This document shows, one piece after another, positions 1-12,279 of a stretch of DNA of 64,000 bases; the stretch's first letter is position 1, and each line of letters opens with the position of its first letter. A program made the position numbers and the translations under genes. Source of the stretch: Carnegiea gigantea (lineage: Eukaryota; Streptophyta; Magnoliopsida; Caryophyllales; Cactaceae); contig JAKOGI010000003.1 of NCBI GenBank assembly GCA_029747015.1, positions 446,001 through 510,000 of the forward strand, in the 5' to 3' direction. The notes under the pieces are model-generated. The model was not told the DNA's origin and made no database searches. It saw only the letters and a program-made list of their open reading frames with translations.

Positions 1-1560
1 GAGTCCTGACAAGAATCCATCTTTCAAGAGGTGTCAGATTTATATAGGGTCAGTCATTGCTGCTTTCAAACAGCACTGTATACCATTCATTGACATTGAT
101 ATCTGTCACTTGAAAAGGCCATATAAGGGTATCCTCATCACTGCCATGGGTTTAGATGGTAACAATGGGCAATACCATCCTTAGTTTATGGAGTTGCAAC
201 CCAAGAGGATGAAGAGGAATGGAGCTTTTTTCTTCATGGACTAGCAGCTGCACTAGATGCAAGGGAAGACAGTTCCAAGAATACAGTCATGTCTCACAAG
301 CACAAGGTACAAGTTAAATTCATAGCTTTTTTAATTATTTTTGCTATTTTCGATTACTTACTTAATTTGTTGTTTATGATGTAGGGCATAATCAAAGCAC
401 TAAAGAATGTCATGCTTCAAGCTTCAAGGAGGATCTGTGTCCTCTACTTCTATAAAAACTTTGCCTCAAACTACCCTAGTATGTGCATATTCAACATATA
501 TAAAGCTTTCAGTATTTAACTTTGGTTTTTATGGCAAATACTAGCACATCTTTTATTCCTCTCCCCTTAAAATGGTGAAGGTGCATGGTTTAATTGCCTC
601 TTTTACATTGTTGCCAATGCATACTTAGAATTTGTTTTTAAAAAGGCAATGGAGAAAATTAAGGAAAATGACATTTCTGCTTTTCATTGGTTAAGAGACA
701 ATGAGTCCTTGGAACATTGGGCAAGGTTTAGGTTTGATTAGATACTTAAGCTAGATAACAATACGAATAACTTTGTTGAGAATTTCAATAATGCAATTAT
801 GGCACATAGAGGAAAGCCAACATATACTATGTCAGAAGAGATTAGAAAGCTTATTAGGGCTAGATTTGATAAGAGGTTTCAGATGTCAACTGATTGAAAA
901 GGTAAAGTGACACCATTTGTGGAGAAAAACCTTAAACAGCTCGATCTAGAGTTCAGAAACTACAGTAACTTAGTGCCAGCTGGGAAGGGGAGTTTGATTT
1001 TAGAGATGGATCCATAAATTTCAATATGAAGTTGGGAGACCATTATTTTGATTGTTAAAGGTGGCAACTTAGTGGCTTATCCTGTAAGCATGCTGCCAGG
1101 TGTATTCTTAGCCTAAACCACAAGTTGGATGATTTTTGTTGTCATTGGTTTCATGTTGAGAGTTATAATAAGTTTTATGATGGCATAATACACTCCATTC
1201 TTAATTCATGCTTCTAGGGGGGGAGTACATTACCTGCTTGGGTTCCCCCTTTTAAGCTTAGGAAAAGGCGAAGGCTAGATAAGCATAAAAGATGAAAAAA
1301 CAGACTTCCCATCCCTTGAAAAATGTCTTCCATACATTTGAGTGGCACTAAGAGGTGTAAGAAGTACAAGCAATTGGGACATAATAGCCTCACATTTGGG
1401 CAGCTAAGGGATGAAAATGACAGACTTAAAAACAAGAAGAAGCCTTGACAAAAGACTAGTAATCTAGTTAGCAAGCCAAAAAAGATCCAAAGAGTCAGCC
1501 AAGCTTCTACCTCGACAACTATAGCATCAGGGGTTCCAATTCAGTCTAGCCAAGCTATTT
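1..1560 (+). pseudogene. Decayed Mutator-like (MuDR-type MULE) transposase, left end outside window
   Basis: Conceptual translation of the plus strand, allowing stops and frame changes, gives a MULE transposase in the expected order. First comes the DDE core block around 90-170 (FIDIDICHLKRPYKG followed by MGLDGNN, compare the family D-G-C-H-L-K-G block). Next is a piece after an apparent intron (about 307-384) reading GIIKALKNVMLQASRR. A long stretch at 590-890 contains AWFNCLF, HWLRDNESLEHWARF and NNFVENFNNAI. A SWIM-type zinc finger lies near 1050-1110 (RWQLSGLSCKHAARCI). A basic tail and a degenerate zinc knuckle (RCKKYKQLGHN) follow at 1260-1400. In-frame stops (for example at 738-740 and before RWQLSG) and frame shifts show that it is not functional. 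The element starts left of the window and its terminal repeats were not identified. Confidence 0.85.
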
Positions 1561-2012
1561 AAGCCACATTTGTTATATTGTGGAAGCTTAAACTTTAGCT
1601 TCTTGGATAAGCTAGTTGTACTTGTATCATTTTGGTGGTTGTATCTAGATAATGTTACAACTAGTTGTAATTCTAATGGATGTTAGTACATATATCACTA
1701 GAACATGTTATGTATGACAAGTACATGTATGGATGGGCAGAAGATTTTCTTTGCTCCAAAGTGCAACTGAAGAAGCTTTATATGCAACCAACTTCCAAAG
1801 TAAGTTCAAACATGCATTTCTAAGCACTATATTGAGCACAATACATATTGCTTCTTCCTAATCAATCTCAAAAAGCATTACACCACAACAGACATTGCAA
1901 TTTGCCACATACAAGATCTAAACAAACAAAAGTCCCTAAAGTCTACAATAACAACCACCCTTACATAACAACCACCGTCCATACCCAAGTTCATCATCAC
2001 ACTCACAACATA
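1561..2012. other. Intergenic or MULE-internal sequence, no gene seen
   Basis: AT-rich sequence between the transposase remains and the GRF zinc-finger ORF. No coding signal, RNA gene or clear repeat end was recognised. It may be the non-coding interior of the same transposon. Confidence 0.5.
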
Positions 2013-2384
2013 TTACAATATTAATACAAGTGTAAGCAATACAATCACACCCATTTCTAATATAGCAAGGATGCTCTGCCCTTTCTCTAGTATTTTGAAC
2101 GTCATCTTCAACTCCCTTAGCTCATGCTTCACTATCTCAATCTCAGTTAATAATCTTCTTTCCAGATTTGGATTTGCTTCATCAGCCCATCCTAAAAACT
2201 TATCGCATCTCAAACACTTGGCATACACTCTACCTGGGTTTTGGCTTGAATGTGACACCTTTCCCATTTCTTGAACATTACACCTTGGGCACATGATAGT
2301 TTCTTGTTCATGGTCACTTCTCCTCGATGAAGGTGACTCTTGCATTTTCTTGTTCAAATATAAGTACATCAATAATAAATCCAT
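2013..2384 (-). CDS. Small GRF-type zinc-finger protein with C-terminal membrane segment
   Basis: A 123-codon open frame. Residues 32-68 match the GRF zinc-finger pattern of plants: CPRC, then a Ser followed by NPGRVYAKC, a second cysteine, and a closing F-x-G-W-A-D-E. A charged, probably coiled-coil stretch follows (ERRLLTEIEIVKHELRELK), then a hydrophobic C-terminal helix, the usual layout of small plant GRF proteins (zinc finger, coiled coil, tail anchor). The likely start is the internal methionine of MQESPSS (near 2345), because the first 13 residues are hydrophobic and unlike the family. GRF fingers bind nucleic acid in other proteins; the role of the short plant versions is not established. 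It sits beside MULE debris on the opposite strand and could be transposon cargo rather than a host gene. Confidence 0.6.
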   Translation of the reverse strand: MDLLLMYLYLNKKMQESPSSRRSDHEQETIMCPRCNVQEMGKVSHSSQNPGRVYAKCLRCDKFLGWADEANPNLERRLLTEIEIVKHELRELKMTFKILEKGQSILAILEMGVIVLLTLVLIL

Positions 2385-2942
2385 TCAATCCACCAACATT
2401 ATGAACAAAAAAATTAACACACGACAATTCCAACCACTGATTGATTCAATTACCACAGCAAATATCTCACAATTCTTGATGAATGCTCATTGATACTCCA
2501 TTGTTAGAGTAAGACAACAAACCAGAGAGAGCACAAGCCAAAAGAGGGTCATACAAAACTAAGGGTTTGAAGGTGAGAGAAATGGCATGCCCCACAATTT
2601 ACAACAACAAACAGAACCCCAAAAAAAAAAAAAAAAAAGTTACCTTCTTCTCCCTTACTTCAATGGCCTTCTTCAGATGTGGAGAAGAAGAGAGATCTTT
2701 GAAGATGAGGAAATGGGAAATTAGGGGAGGAGGGAGATATTGGAGGTATTTATCACAAACAATTTATTATTAGACCTCAACCCTTTTAGGAAGGGTATAA
2801 TTCGAACATCAAATTAAAATTGTAATTCATGATAAAAACTCATCGGCAGTTACTCATTTGTTACCGGAAAGTACCCTCTTAATAATTACCTGATAATATT
2901 GTGCCCCTTAGAATACATTCTAATGAGATAGTCCCCTAAAAA
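2385..2942. other. Non-coding stretch with poly-A tract
   Basis: Upstream side of the GRF ORF. It holds a run of 18 A's at about 2621-2638 and otherwise AT-rich sequence. A small plus-strand open frame at 2567-2773 contains the poly-A run as lysines and has no family resemblance. Confidence 0.5.
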
Positions 2943-4560
2943 TTATTTCCAGAAAATGTGGGGTACCTCATAGCATTTTTTAAGGTAATTTACATCAACA
3001 TTTTTAGTTAAGAAAATAGTAACAAAGTCAGGGCCAAAAGTGGATTCAGTTCTAGGCATCTTACTGCGTCTAGGCTCAACATTATTATTATTATTGCTAG
3101 TAGATGCAGTACTAATATGTAGAGTAGGTGTAGCAAGCAACACGCAAGAAGTGCAAGATTTCATAGAAAAACACATTTCTTACGACTTGTCTGGATTCAC
3201 GATAGCACCAAATACACCATTTTCATGAATAAGAATAAATCTATAAGCTATACTATTCTAATCATAGCCAATAAAAATAGAATCAATGATTTTAGGACCT
3301 GTCTTAGTCCTGTGAGAATCTGATATACCAACCTTAGCTAGAATACGCTAGACTTTAAGGTGTTTTAGGTTAAGAGCATATCCCTTTCATATTTCATAAG
3401 GACTCTTATCTAGTCTGTTATGAGGCACTTTATTAAGAACATGACATGCAGAGAGAATAGCCTCCCCCCATATATTGTTAGGTTAAACCATGACTAATAA
3501 GTATCGCATTCATCATACTTTTAAGAGTCCTATTCTTTCTATCGATTGTCCCATTTTGTTGTAGTTTGTGAGGACCCGTGGTCTCATGGATTATTCCAAT
3601 TTTCTCACAAAAAGTTTTGAGTGTGTTCACGTTATATTCCCTTCCTTGGTCATACCTAAGTCTCTAATCCTTTGTCCAACTGGTTTTCTACCTTTGTTTT
3701 GTATTTTATAAACATTCTCTTCAGCCTCATTCTTTGATCTACGCAAGTAGACCTTAGTGAATCTTGAGTGTCATCTACAAGGGTTATATAAAGTACCTAT
3801 TACCACTCTGACTCTTGGTATTTTCAAACCCCTTAAGTTACTATGAACTAGCTTAAGCAATTTACTACCCTTTTTTTCAATTGATTGAAAAGCCTTTTTT
3901 AGGTTGCTTATCCAGAACACATACTTGACACTTTTCCTTCACTTTGATAGACGATATGAGAATAAGGTCTAGGTTCATCATGCAATCAATAGACTTCAAG
4001 TTCACAAGACCATGCCTACTATGCCCAGAACTAGATCACTGAACATGTAAGAAAGATAATGAGATACTAGACATATTGTTTACCTTAAAAATAACATCAT
4101 TAAACTTAAACATTTCACTAGTTACATAGCCTTTACACAAAACGGAACCATGTCTAATAGTCACCACTCTGATGGAGTCTAGAAACACTTTGGGTTCAAC
4201 AAAGAAATGCTAACACTGTTTTGTTTTTACGAGAGGTGGGGGGTGACTATCATGCTCATGCTATACATTGTTCAACTCAAGAAACTTGCTAGAAGATAGA
4301 TCTAAGATGACTCAGCTACTCCTAAAGCAGAAATGATATTGCCATCTCCCACACTGATAATCTTACTAGTACTAGAGTTGTTTTATGAGCAAAGTAATTT
4401 TTATTAGCACAAACATGCACAATAGCAATGGAATCCACTCACCAATCATTGAAACACATACTTTATAAATCATTTAGGTTTAGTGATAAACCCACATTAT
4501 CTGATTTGAGCATGATGTCAAAGATGTACAAAGCAACAAATATTTCCAATGTCCTAGCAA
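2943..4560 (-). pseudogene. Decayed Ty1/copia retrotransposon polyprotein fragment (protease to post-integrase region)
   Basis: Read on the minus strand from 4560 downwards, the order is copia-like. A protease-type block near 4440-4400 reads VDSIAIVHVCANKNYF, in which the catalytic D-S-G has become D-S-I and a stop replaces the residue before VDS. Pre-integrase and integrase pieces follow. Around 3600-3540 is an integrase block reading GIIHETTGPHKLQQNG and then DRKN, the copia G-I-x-H-E-x-T-x-P-x-x-x-Q-x-N-G motif. At about 3300-3230 is the I-D-S-I-F-I-G-Y-type block, and at 3080-2990 a RRSKMPRTESTFGPDF motif typical of the region before reverse transcriptase. Many stops and frame breaks make it dead. 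No LTRs were identified for this copy. Confidence 0.8.
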
Positions 4561-6420
4561 ATGTAATAATTTAAAAATGAACAACTAACAAATGGCACAG
4601 ATTCCAATTTGACAAGAAGCTTTAATTGGATTTTCACAAAGCCAAATTAAGAAAAACGTGAACCCTTGATATCATAATATGCTTGCCTAATGTTGATTTT
4701 TTTTTAAAAAAAGTCAAACTAATCAATCAAGCATATCATTGATTTTAGACCAAGGATATTAGATCAATCAAATAGATAAGCCACTGTCCAAATAAAGTCA
4801 ACCTGGCCCCCCTTTTCTTTTCTTTTCTTTTTTTAAAGGGATTTACAAACCAAATAAGAAACTAACTATCTAAGCATGCACATTTCTTAGAAAAGCCAAC
4901 ATTGTTCAATAGCGGATGTATCATATATGAATTAAGCAATAAATTACATAGTACATTACAAGCAATAAATTACTAAATATAAATTAAGCATCAAGTATCA
5001 TTCACTACTAAATATGCCTCCAATTGCCAAAATAATGCTACTAACATATAATATGATGATTGAAACTAGCCAAATTAAGCATGAGATTGAGACAGACAAT
5101 GCCATGGGTCAAACACATCAAGTGGGCATCTTCGGTGCAATATATGTAACCTTTTTTTTTCTTCAAATATGTCAAACAAAGCACATCATGTTTAATTATT
5201 AAGCAATAATAATTGATCTTTGAATTGTTTGAAGTATAATTCAGGGAAATGCTTAATAACTAGGCTAACAGTCACGAGGACAGAAAAGAGAGCTTAGAAC
5301 AATCTTATGTATATGGATAGTATGTGAGCAATTGTCATAGTGTGGTACAAATAACTAGCTCAAAGATCAATTATGCTTAGCCACTGATGCAGTTGAAGAA
5401 AAGAATTGGAAACAAATTAAGTTGTTTACCAACTCTTTCATAACAACACCCTTCGCTGATCTCCAAACATTTTTGAAGATAATTTTCATCCCCTAATATT
5501 GAAGGTATTGGTTGTATGAAGTTTCCTCATAAGAGAAAGTGCAATTTATTGTTATGCCCTTTTATTCAACTCCTCGTCCTCACACATCAACTCAACCTCT
5601 TCGTCCTTAGTTCATTTCAGCCTCTGCAGAGCATTATCTAAACCTGACGCCATTGAAAAAGATCTCTTCCTCCACATGCAAACCACAAGTAAACCCTAGC
5701 AATGTTCTGGAGCAGAGGAAAAGATCTCAAACAATGGAAGATAATGAAACAGAGTTGATATGGGAGTATAAAAGTGGGTGTTATTCCACATTGATAAAAA
5801 TAAAAGAGTATGAAAATGAGTGTTATTCCACGTTGATAAAATTAAAGGGTTTGAGCTTGTATATGCACCCATGAGTTACGCCACCCATTGTCAATTAATT
5901 TTGGGTTGGAATTTCATTTAAACTTGTATACATGATTCTTTGTTTAAAACCCAATTGATATAAAATTTAACAGTTGACCAGTCCAAAAACCTACTCGGAG
6001 TTGATCTTGATCGATAGTAAACCCAACACAAGCGAAGGTAAGCGGCTCCCACAAAATGAGAGTTCAGGGTTCTCTAGTTGGAGAGAGGTATAAAATTAAA
6101 TTATCTTTTCTACTGCCTAAGTTGAACAAATTTCTTCATTCATGCAAGTAGAATAAGAGATAAATCAGATCTTTAAATTGTCTATCTAGTTAAAGTCAAT
6201 TCACTCGATATTTGTTTCCAACCAAAGGAATTGTTTCCAAATAAAAATTGCAAATTAAAGTAGCAGAAATAGTACCTGAAAATTAAGCAACAGAAAAATA
6301 ATTTAGTAATACAAGCGTCGCATATGTTTCATAAGTCAAACACTACATTATACCATTCCATATATATTATACATTTTTTTTATTTATTTTTGTTTTACGG
6401 TTGTGTACTATTTGCCCTGT
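4561..6420. other. AT-rich intergenic sequence, no gene recognised
   Basis: Contains poly-T and poly-A runs and scattered short open frames. The longest, 5653-5874 (+), has a duplicated YSTLIKIKEYENECYSTLIK stretch but no family resemblance. No RNA gene or element end was recognised. Confidence 0.5.
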
Positions 6421-8790
6421 TTGGATCAAGGGTGCGTTTGGGTAAGGTTATAAAGGGACAATGATTTCTAAAAAAGCATTTTTAATTTCTAGGATCAGCG
6501 TAATTACAATATGAAAATTACTTTTGAAAAGAATTACTATTTTGTAATGCAATGGTAATTTACTACTTTGCAGTTTACAGTTTTTTATTTACCCTCTCTA
6601 TAAAAAGGGTATATTTGGCTACGCAATTTATTACGTCGAACCGGGTGGACAACTCAATTGTCGACCCGGGCCCACCAACAGCGGTTTTGAGTCCTCCAAC
6701 TGCCGAGCCCTAGGCTTTTTTTAAAAAAAAAATTCATTCTCCTCAATTTTTTAAAATTGCGGTTTTCATTCTCCCCATTGTTCGATTACTGTTCGCTGCT
6801 TCGATTGTTTTAATGTTTAGCCATTATTGAATGGTTAAGTTTGATCTTAATATCGCTATTGATGTTAAATCTTCATACAACGGGAATTGTTCGTCAAGTT
6901 TGAAAGTGTTTTTTCGATCCCTGTTTTTGTTTTCGGGATTAGAAGTTGTATTCGTTAGTTTTACGTTTGATGACTTAATTTCAAGATTTTTGAACTGGAT
7001 TGCATTATGTAAATTTTGGTTTGCGACATATGAGAAGCGATAGCTTACCGTTATAAGTTATGTGCTCACTAAATATAGTCGTTGGCTCACTAAAGGTATA
7101 CATTTAGCTCATTATAAAAAATATGTTACCCTGTACTACAGAGCAGTTTTTGCTCACTAAAAGAAACGTTTGGCTCACTAAGATTGACCTGTGTGCTCAC
7201 TGATATTGTATTATAACTCACCACAAATGTTATGGTTGTTTTTCCAGATGATATTTTCATTATTGCTATGTACATATGAGAAATAACAGCTCACCAATAT
7301 GAGTTATGTGCTCACTAAATATAGTCGTTGGCTTACTAAGGAAATACATTTAGCTTACTTGTATTAAGCCTGTATTCAACAATCATAAATCAGTTCTCTG
7401 CTCATCAAATATAATCACTATAATTAATCTTGTGCCTAACAGAGAAAACAATAGCTCATTATAAAATATCTGTTGCCTTGTACTATAGAGCATTTCTGCT
7501 CACTAACACAAGCGTTTGGCTCACTAAAATGAAGATTGTGCTCACCAATTATACATTATAGCTCACCACAAAAATTATGTTGGTTTTGCAGATGATACTT
7601 CATTTTTCATATCTACATTAAATCGTTCTGTTACTGAGGCTGTTGATGTTGATTATTATGTTAGAATTTTGTGTAATTTTACTGGTATTTCAAAAGGCAA
7701 AGGCGCATTCGTAAGCTATATAATATATTTAATGAGCAATACAATATTAGTAAGAAATATTTATATTATCTTTTATTATGACATAAGCGCATTCATATTA
7801 TATATATTTAGTTAGTATAATACAAATATAATCCAACTCATTAAAAGTATGTCATAACTTACTAAATATAAGTCATAACTCACTAAAAGACGAATATATC
7901 ATACCTTAGAATATGAACAAAAAAGTATATGTGCTAACTAAAATTGTTTGTTCACTCATTTTTTAGTATGAATGATTAGTATTCCACGCTAAATCATATT
8001 GGTCACAAAATACATTTTATACCTCACCAAATATCTATCATGGTTCACTGAATAAATAGCATAGCTCACTAAAAAGAATAGTATAGATAGCCAGCAAATA
8101 ATATTGTGAAGTTCTTAGATTGTGTTACAGCTCAATCATTTTTTACTATGCTATAAGGATGTTTGTATTATATTTTGTGAGTATAATAGAAATGTAGTGA
8201 ATTAATTAAATATAATCCAACTCATTAAATATATGTCATAGTTCACTAAATATATGTCATAGCTCACTAAAAAAATATAGACAATTAGAATATAGTTTAG
8301 TGAGTTTCAGATTCAAAATAACACTTTTTTAGTACAATAGCACATTTAATAAGTTATATAGTATTTTTACGAAGTGAAACTTGAGTACATAAGATACATT
8401 AGTTTCGGTATGTCTGCTCACTAAAAGTACGTATTAGCTCACTTAAACTATGTCTTAGCTCACTAAGATATTTTAGTGAGTTATACATTATTTTTAGTGA
8501 GCGAAACTGGATACACAGCAGTATATTTTAGTGAGTCATAGGGCATTTTTAGTAATCCGAAATCTGCAGTTTTCTTTGTGTTTTGTACATGGGGGCAATT
8601 TGTGGGTTCGGTTGTACAATTATATTTGTACAACTGGATGGACGATATACCAACTGGATTTGGCTGAGATCTTGAAGGGACAATGACTTCTAGAAAAAGG
8701 AATTTTTATTTGTTATAGTCTGGTTTATTTTTGGGAAAAAGAAATTCTGATCCAACAAAACACTTAAAAGTAAATAATTAAATATACATA
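6421..8790. mobile_element. Unclassified repeat-bearing insertion, probably a transposon remnant
   Basis: The left side carries two transposon-like starts, GGGTGCGTTTGGGTAAGG at 6430 and GGGTATATTTGGCTACGC at about 6605. The phrase GGGACAATGA(T/C)TTCTA occurs at about 6456 and again at about 8677 in the same orientation, as if one element had been split by a roughly 2-kb insertion. Between them lie a near-palindrome at 6650-6670, a 70-codon frame at 6831-7043 starting MVKFDLNIAIDV, and the GCTCACTAAA field. No transposase was recognised, so the class is unknown. The boundaries are approximate. Confidence 0.35.
7050..8560. repeat. Degenerate repeat field built on GCTCACTAAA
   Basis: Variants of G-C-T-C-A-C-T-A-A-A occur roughly every 20-80 bases: at least twelve forward copies (for example near 7063, 7084, 7152, 7308, 7518, 8065, 8262, 8412) plus four reverse-complement copies (near 8300, 8472, 8495 and 8525). 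The section 7025-7260 recurs imperfectly at 7270-7620 with the same inner landmarks: TATGTGCTCACTAAATATAG, TTGTACTATAGAGCA-like, GCTCACCACAAA, then a pyrimidine-rich CAGATGATA. This suggests duplication of a block of about 250-350 bp. Confidence 0.7.
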
Positions 8791-9299
8791 CGTAAGCCCT
8801 TACTTATTGTTGTTTATGGTATTTCTTGCAGTGAGTCAGGGAATATTCAAACCATATACTTGTATGTTTACTCTCCTCTTTTTTTCACTTTTTTTTTTTT
8901 TAGTAAAATGATTTTAGTTACTTGCAAATCATAAACACATCTTGTTTAGGAGCTTTAAAGTCGAAAGATATGAGATCATGACTTGCAATATCGATTTAGG
9001 TAAAAGATTAGATTATCTATTTTAGTGCCCAAATTGAACAAGTTTCTTCATCCATGCAGAATGTATATATGATAGTCTGACCTTCTAAGCTTTTTGTCTA
9101 GCTAAAGTCAATTAGTGTGCACCCCAAATCAAATCTAGTCTTCACAAATACAAAAGAAAAATGAGTAATTAGGAGAAATTTGGCACTTTTATCTTAATGA
9201 ATTGAATACTATTCATTTTCTTAGCTTCAAATTATATCATAGATCCAGATCTATGGATTAGAGTACCTTTTTCTGTGCTGAAATACATATAGATGTGGG
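8791..9299. other. AT-rich intergenic sequence
   Basis: No gene, RNA or element end recognised. Contains T runs around 8880-8900. Confidence 0.45.
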
Positions 9300-9500
9300 T
9301 CGCCTATTCGCGCAACAGTTGGTATGTTTGCTACTGCCTTTCATTATCGAGATCACGGGCTCGAATCTGCAATCTGCTGACTTTATTTTTTCTGTTTCTT
9401 ATTTTTCTAATTTATAGAATTGAGTATTTTGTTTGATATACTTGAACAATCTATCGTATCGAGTTGAATATTTTATTTTACTCACTTAAACAGTTTTCGA
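9295..9500 (+). mobile_element. Candidate tRNA-derived SINE
   Basis: GCGCAACAGTTGGTATG at about 9313 resembles a tRNA A box. About 45-50 bases downstream, CACGGGCTCGAATCTGC (about 9356) resembles a B box (GGTTCGANTCC). Order and spacing fit the tRNA-like head of a plant SINE, followed by an unrelated AT-rich body. Acceptor-stem pairing was not evident, so it is not a functional tRNA gene. No target duplication was found. Confidence 0.4.
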
Positions 9501-10215
9501 ATCAATAAACTTGAGACCATAATGTAAGCGTTATTTTCTCCCCCGTCGTTTTACAGTGGGTGTGTGTAAGTGACGATGATTGGAGAGGTCCCAAAACGAC
9601 TAAAAAATTATCAAAAACTTTATCTGGTTATGAACTCACGATGCGTGATGGATCAAAAACCCTCTAGAAGAAGTAATTTATGTTGCTTTTTCAAAAGACG
9701 ACAGCTGAAAAAATGTCGGTTAATTGTACAGTGCACAACTGCAGATATTTAACAGGAAGCGGCACATATGGTTGGCAGAACCAGAAAATTCATCAAGTAA
9801 ATTAAAGCAACTAATTAAGTATAATTATCATTATATTTGATGTACGGAAACCTAAAAAGCCGACTTATGACCGATCACTTGACTTATAATCACCAAACAA
9901 GCCACCGCTTTAGGTAGTTATTGCAGCAACATTCTGGCTATTTTAGCTGTAGCGCACTGATATGATGCAGTATATGTTGTTCACCTGTTCTGTTTCCCAC
10001 ATAAATGTATAATTATTGACAATTTGGGATTGAATTTAATTCGTTGGTTGTCACGTAAGTGGATTTCTCTCTCCCGGTAACAATGATAATAGGTCCCGCT
10101 GTGCTTTTAAAATGTCAAAATATACATAATTTTTTTAGTATCCTTCAACTATATATTCTCATAATAATGTTATTATACATAAGTACAGCTCATATATAAC
10201 ATATATTGACTCTGT
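9501..10215. other. Intergenic sequence with one short open frame
   Basis: A 60-codon plus-strand frame at 9570-9752 has no clear family resemblance. The rest is AT-rich and unassigned. Confidence 0.4.
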
Positions 10216-10925
10216 TTAACAAACAGCTATTAGCTATTAATTATTAACTGTTTGTATTAGCTGTTACCTATTAGCTATTTGCATTAACTGTTTATAAAAG
10301 AAATGTTTGACAAAATTAGCTATTTTTAAAAAAGATATTAAGTAAAATTTCATTTGTACCCTTATCTCTAAATTACTTTTTAATTAAAAATATTTTTTTC
10401 ATTTACTAGTTATCTTATTTTCTTTCCAAAAAGAATTAAATTGATGTCATGTGTATAAATTAACTTTATTAATAAAACCTTAATTTGTTACTAGTTGTAC
10501 ATAACTTATATTCTTATTAATCTTTTTTTTTCTTTTCAACTTGTGTATAGCTATCTACACGATAATTATGTCTTAAAATATTATTTTATTATTTGCTACA
10601 TATTTTATTATTATGAATTGAAATTTATATATTAGAATGATTTAATCTTGGATATATTAAATTTAAATAATACGCAACATCAAATAGCACTATAAAAGGC
10701 TAATGGGATATTGTGTAATTTTTTCAAACTTTTATGTAATTATGTCATTTTCACAAACAGTTATTCCCAAGAGGCTAATAGAAATAGCTTTTTGAGAAAA
10801 GACTTTTTGGTCCAAACAGCTCTTCGATTTAACACCAATTTAACTGTTTTGACTACTCAAAACAGTTAAAATACTTCACAAAGCTCTTTTTCTCTAAAAA
10901 CCTCTTGCAACCAAACACCCCCATT
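10216..10925. mobile_element. Possible non-autonomous DNA transposon (MITE-like)
   Basis: The left edge has GACTCTGTTTAACAAACAGC followed by repeated AGCTATTAGCTATTA motifs. The right edge ends CAACCAAACACCCCC, whose complement GGGGGTGTTTGGTTG is a common end of plant hAT or Harbinger elements. Internally, ACAGTTATT and CAAACAGCTC motifs recur in both orientations. A clean terminal inverted repeat and target duplication could not be fixed by eye, so class and edges are tentative. Confidence 0.35.
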
Positions 10926-12279
10926 ACCTATATAATAGGTGGTGAAAATAATATCCATATGTGATGTTGATGAAATTAGTATTATACTAAAAGTAACAAC
11001 TTTTTTCACCTAAATTGATAAATAATGAGTTATAAATTTCCTAATCTAGAACGAAAAAGGCCAAAAAATTGTCTTAAATTAGCTAATTATCCGTAGCATT
11101 ATTAGAAAAATAGATGGAAAATAGAAAAATATGCTTTTTGCCCAAATTAGATGCGAAAATTAGTTCAAACATATTGCAGGGAGAGTTGAATCCAAAACTT
11201 AATTACTCTGCTTAAAATTTCAATTTTAAATATTAGACTACTAGCTAGCTCTAGAAAATCCTTTGAGTTTCAAATACTGAGAACTGGAACAATGGAACTA
11301 GAACCACCGATCAAACTACAAAATGTAAGGATCAGAGTTCATGAGCCTCTATAGTTGTAGAATTCTTTTCCGATTTCTCTTAACAACTAAATGTATTTTC
11401 ATTAAGTTTAGACACGTTTCTAAGTCTCAGTTACAAACTATAGAAGAGACTATATTTACATCCTCTATATGACTTAATATCATGTATACATCACTATCTT
11501 ATACATGACTTTTAAATAGAGAAAAATAAGAAGCACATTGACCAATGCACAATTTTTTTATTATTATCGTGTAAAGTTCGAAATATAAAAGGTAAAGCAA
11601 ACAAGATAATTTATACATACAACTCTATCATCAACTAAATTGTAAATAAATTACTACAAGGTTTGGAACTAATACTTACTATCAAGTTAAGCATGTAAAA
11701 CAATAAAAATATTCATGATGCCAAGCTTTTTTTTTTCCCTTCCTCTCAAACTCTTTTCTCACGAGAGAGATGATAATTTAATCTTCTGCAATACTAATGC
11801 TGTTATAGTTCAATCCTAATTAAAATTGACTAGAGTCCTTAAAATCATATCGACTTAGAATCGGATCGAGGATTGTAAGATTCTAATATTTATTTGGAAT
11901 AATAAAAATTATTTTCACAATAACAAAAAATCTTAATAAACATCGACAAAGATTATAGAATTTAATTAAGCTGTACTGTTGGAGAACCTTTTGATACAAA
12001 ACATATATTATTGGAAGGATTTCTCGACTATATTAAAGACGAATACTTGATGAAATTTATTTAGAGTCGTTGATCAGATCGTAAAATCGTAGAATCATAT
12101 TACAATCGTACAATACATTTTTTTGAATTAAATTAAGATTGTAAGATTGTAATGAATTTAAAATTCTTGTGGGAAAAGATCAATGGAAGATTTTTAGTAA
12201 GACCTTAAAATTCGAATCTAAATTTTAATACTATATACAGTACTTACAATTTACAGTAATTCACAATTTAACAGACCTA
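10926..12279. other. AT-rich intergenic sequence
   Basis: No coding region or RNA gene seen. Short motifs such as AAGATTGTAAGATTGTAA recur around 11860-12150 without forming a clear array. Confidence 0.45.

Noticed and set aside
9295..9380. tRNA gene
   Set aside because: A- and B-box-like sequences are present but no acceptor or anticodon stem pairs, so a SINE head is more likely.
9550..9770. Possible copia RNase H relic (SDDDWRG and LSGYELTM)
   Set aside because: Only a weak likeness to the D-A-D-W-A-G and S-T-S-G-Y motifs, with no neighbouring polyprotein blocks.
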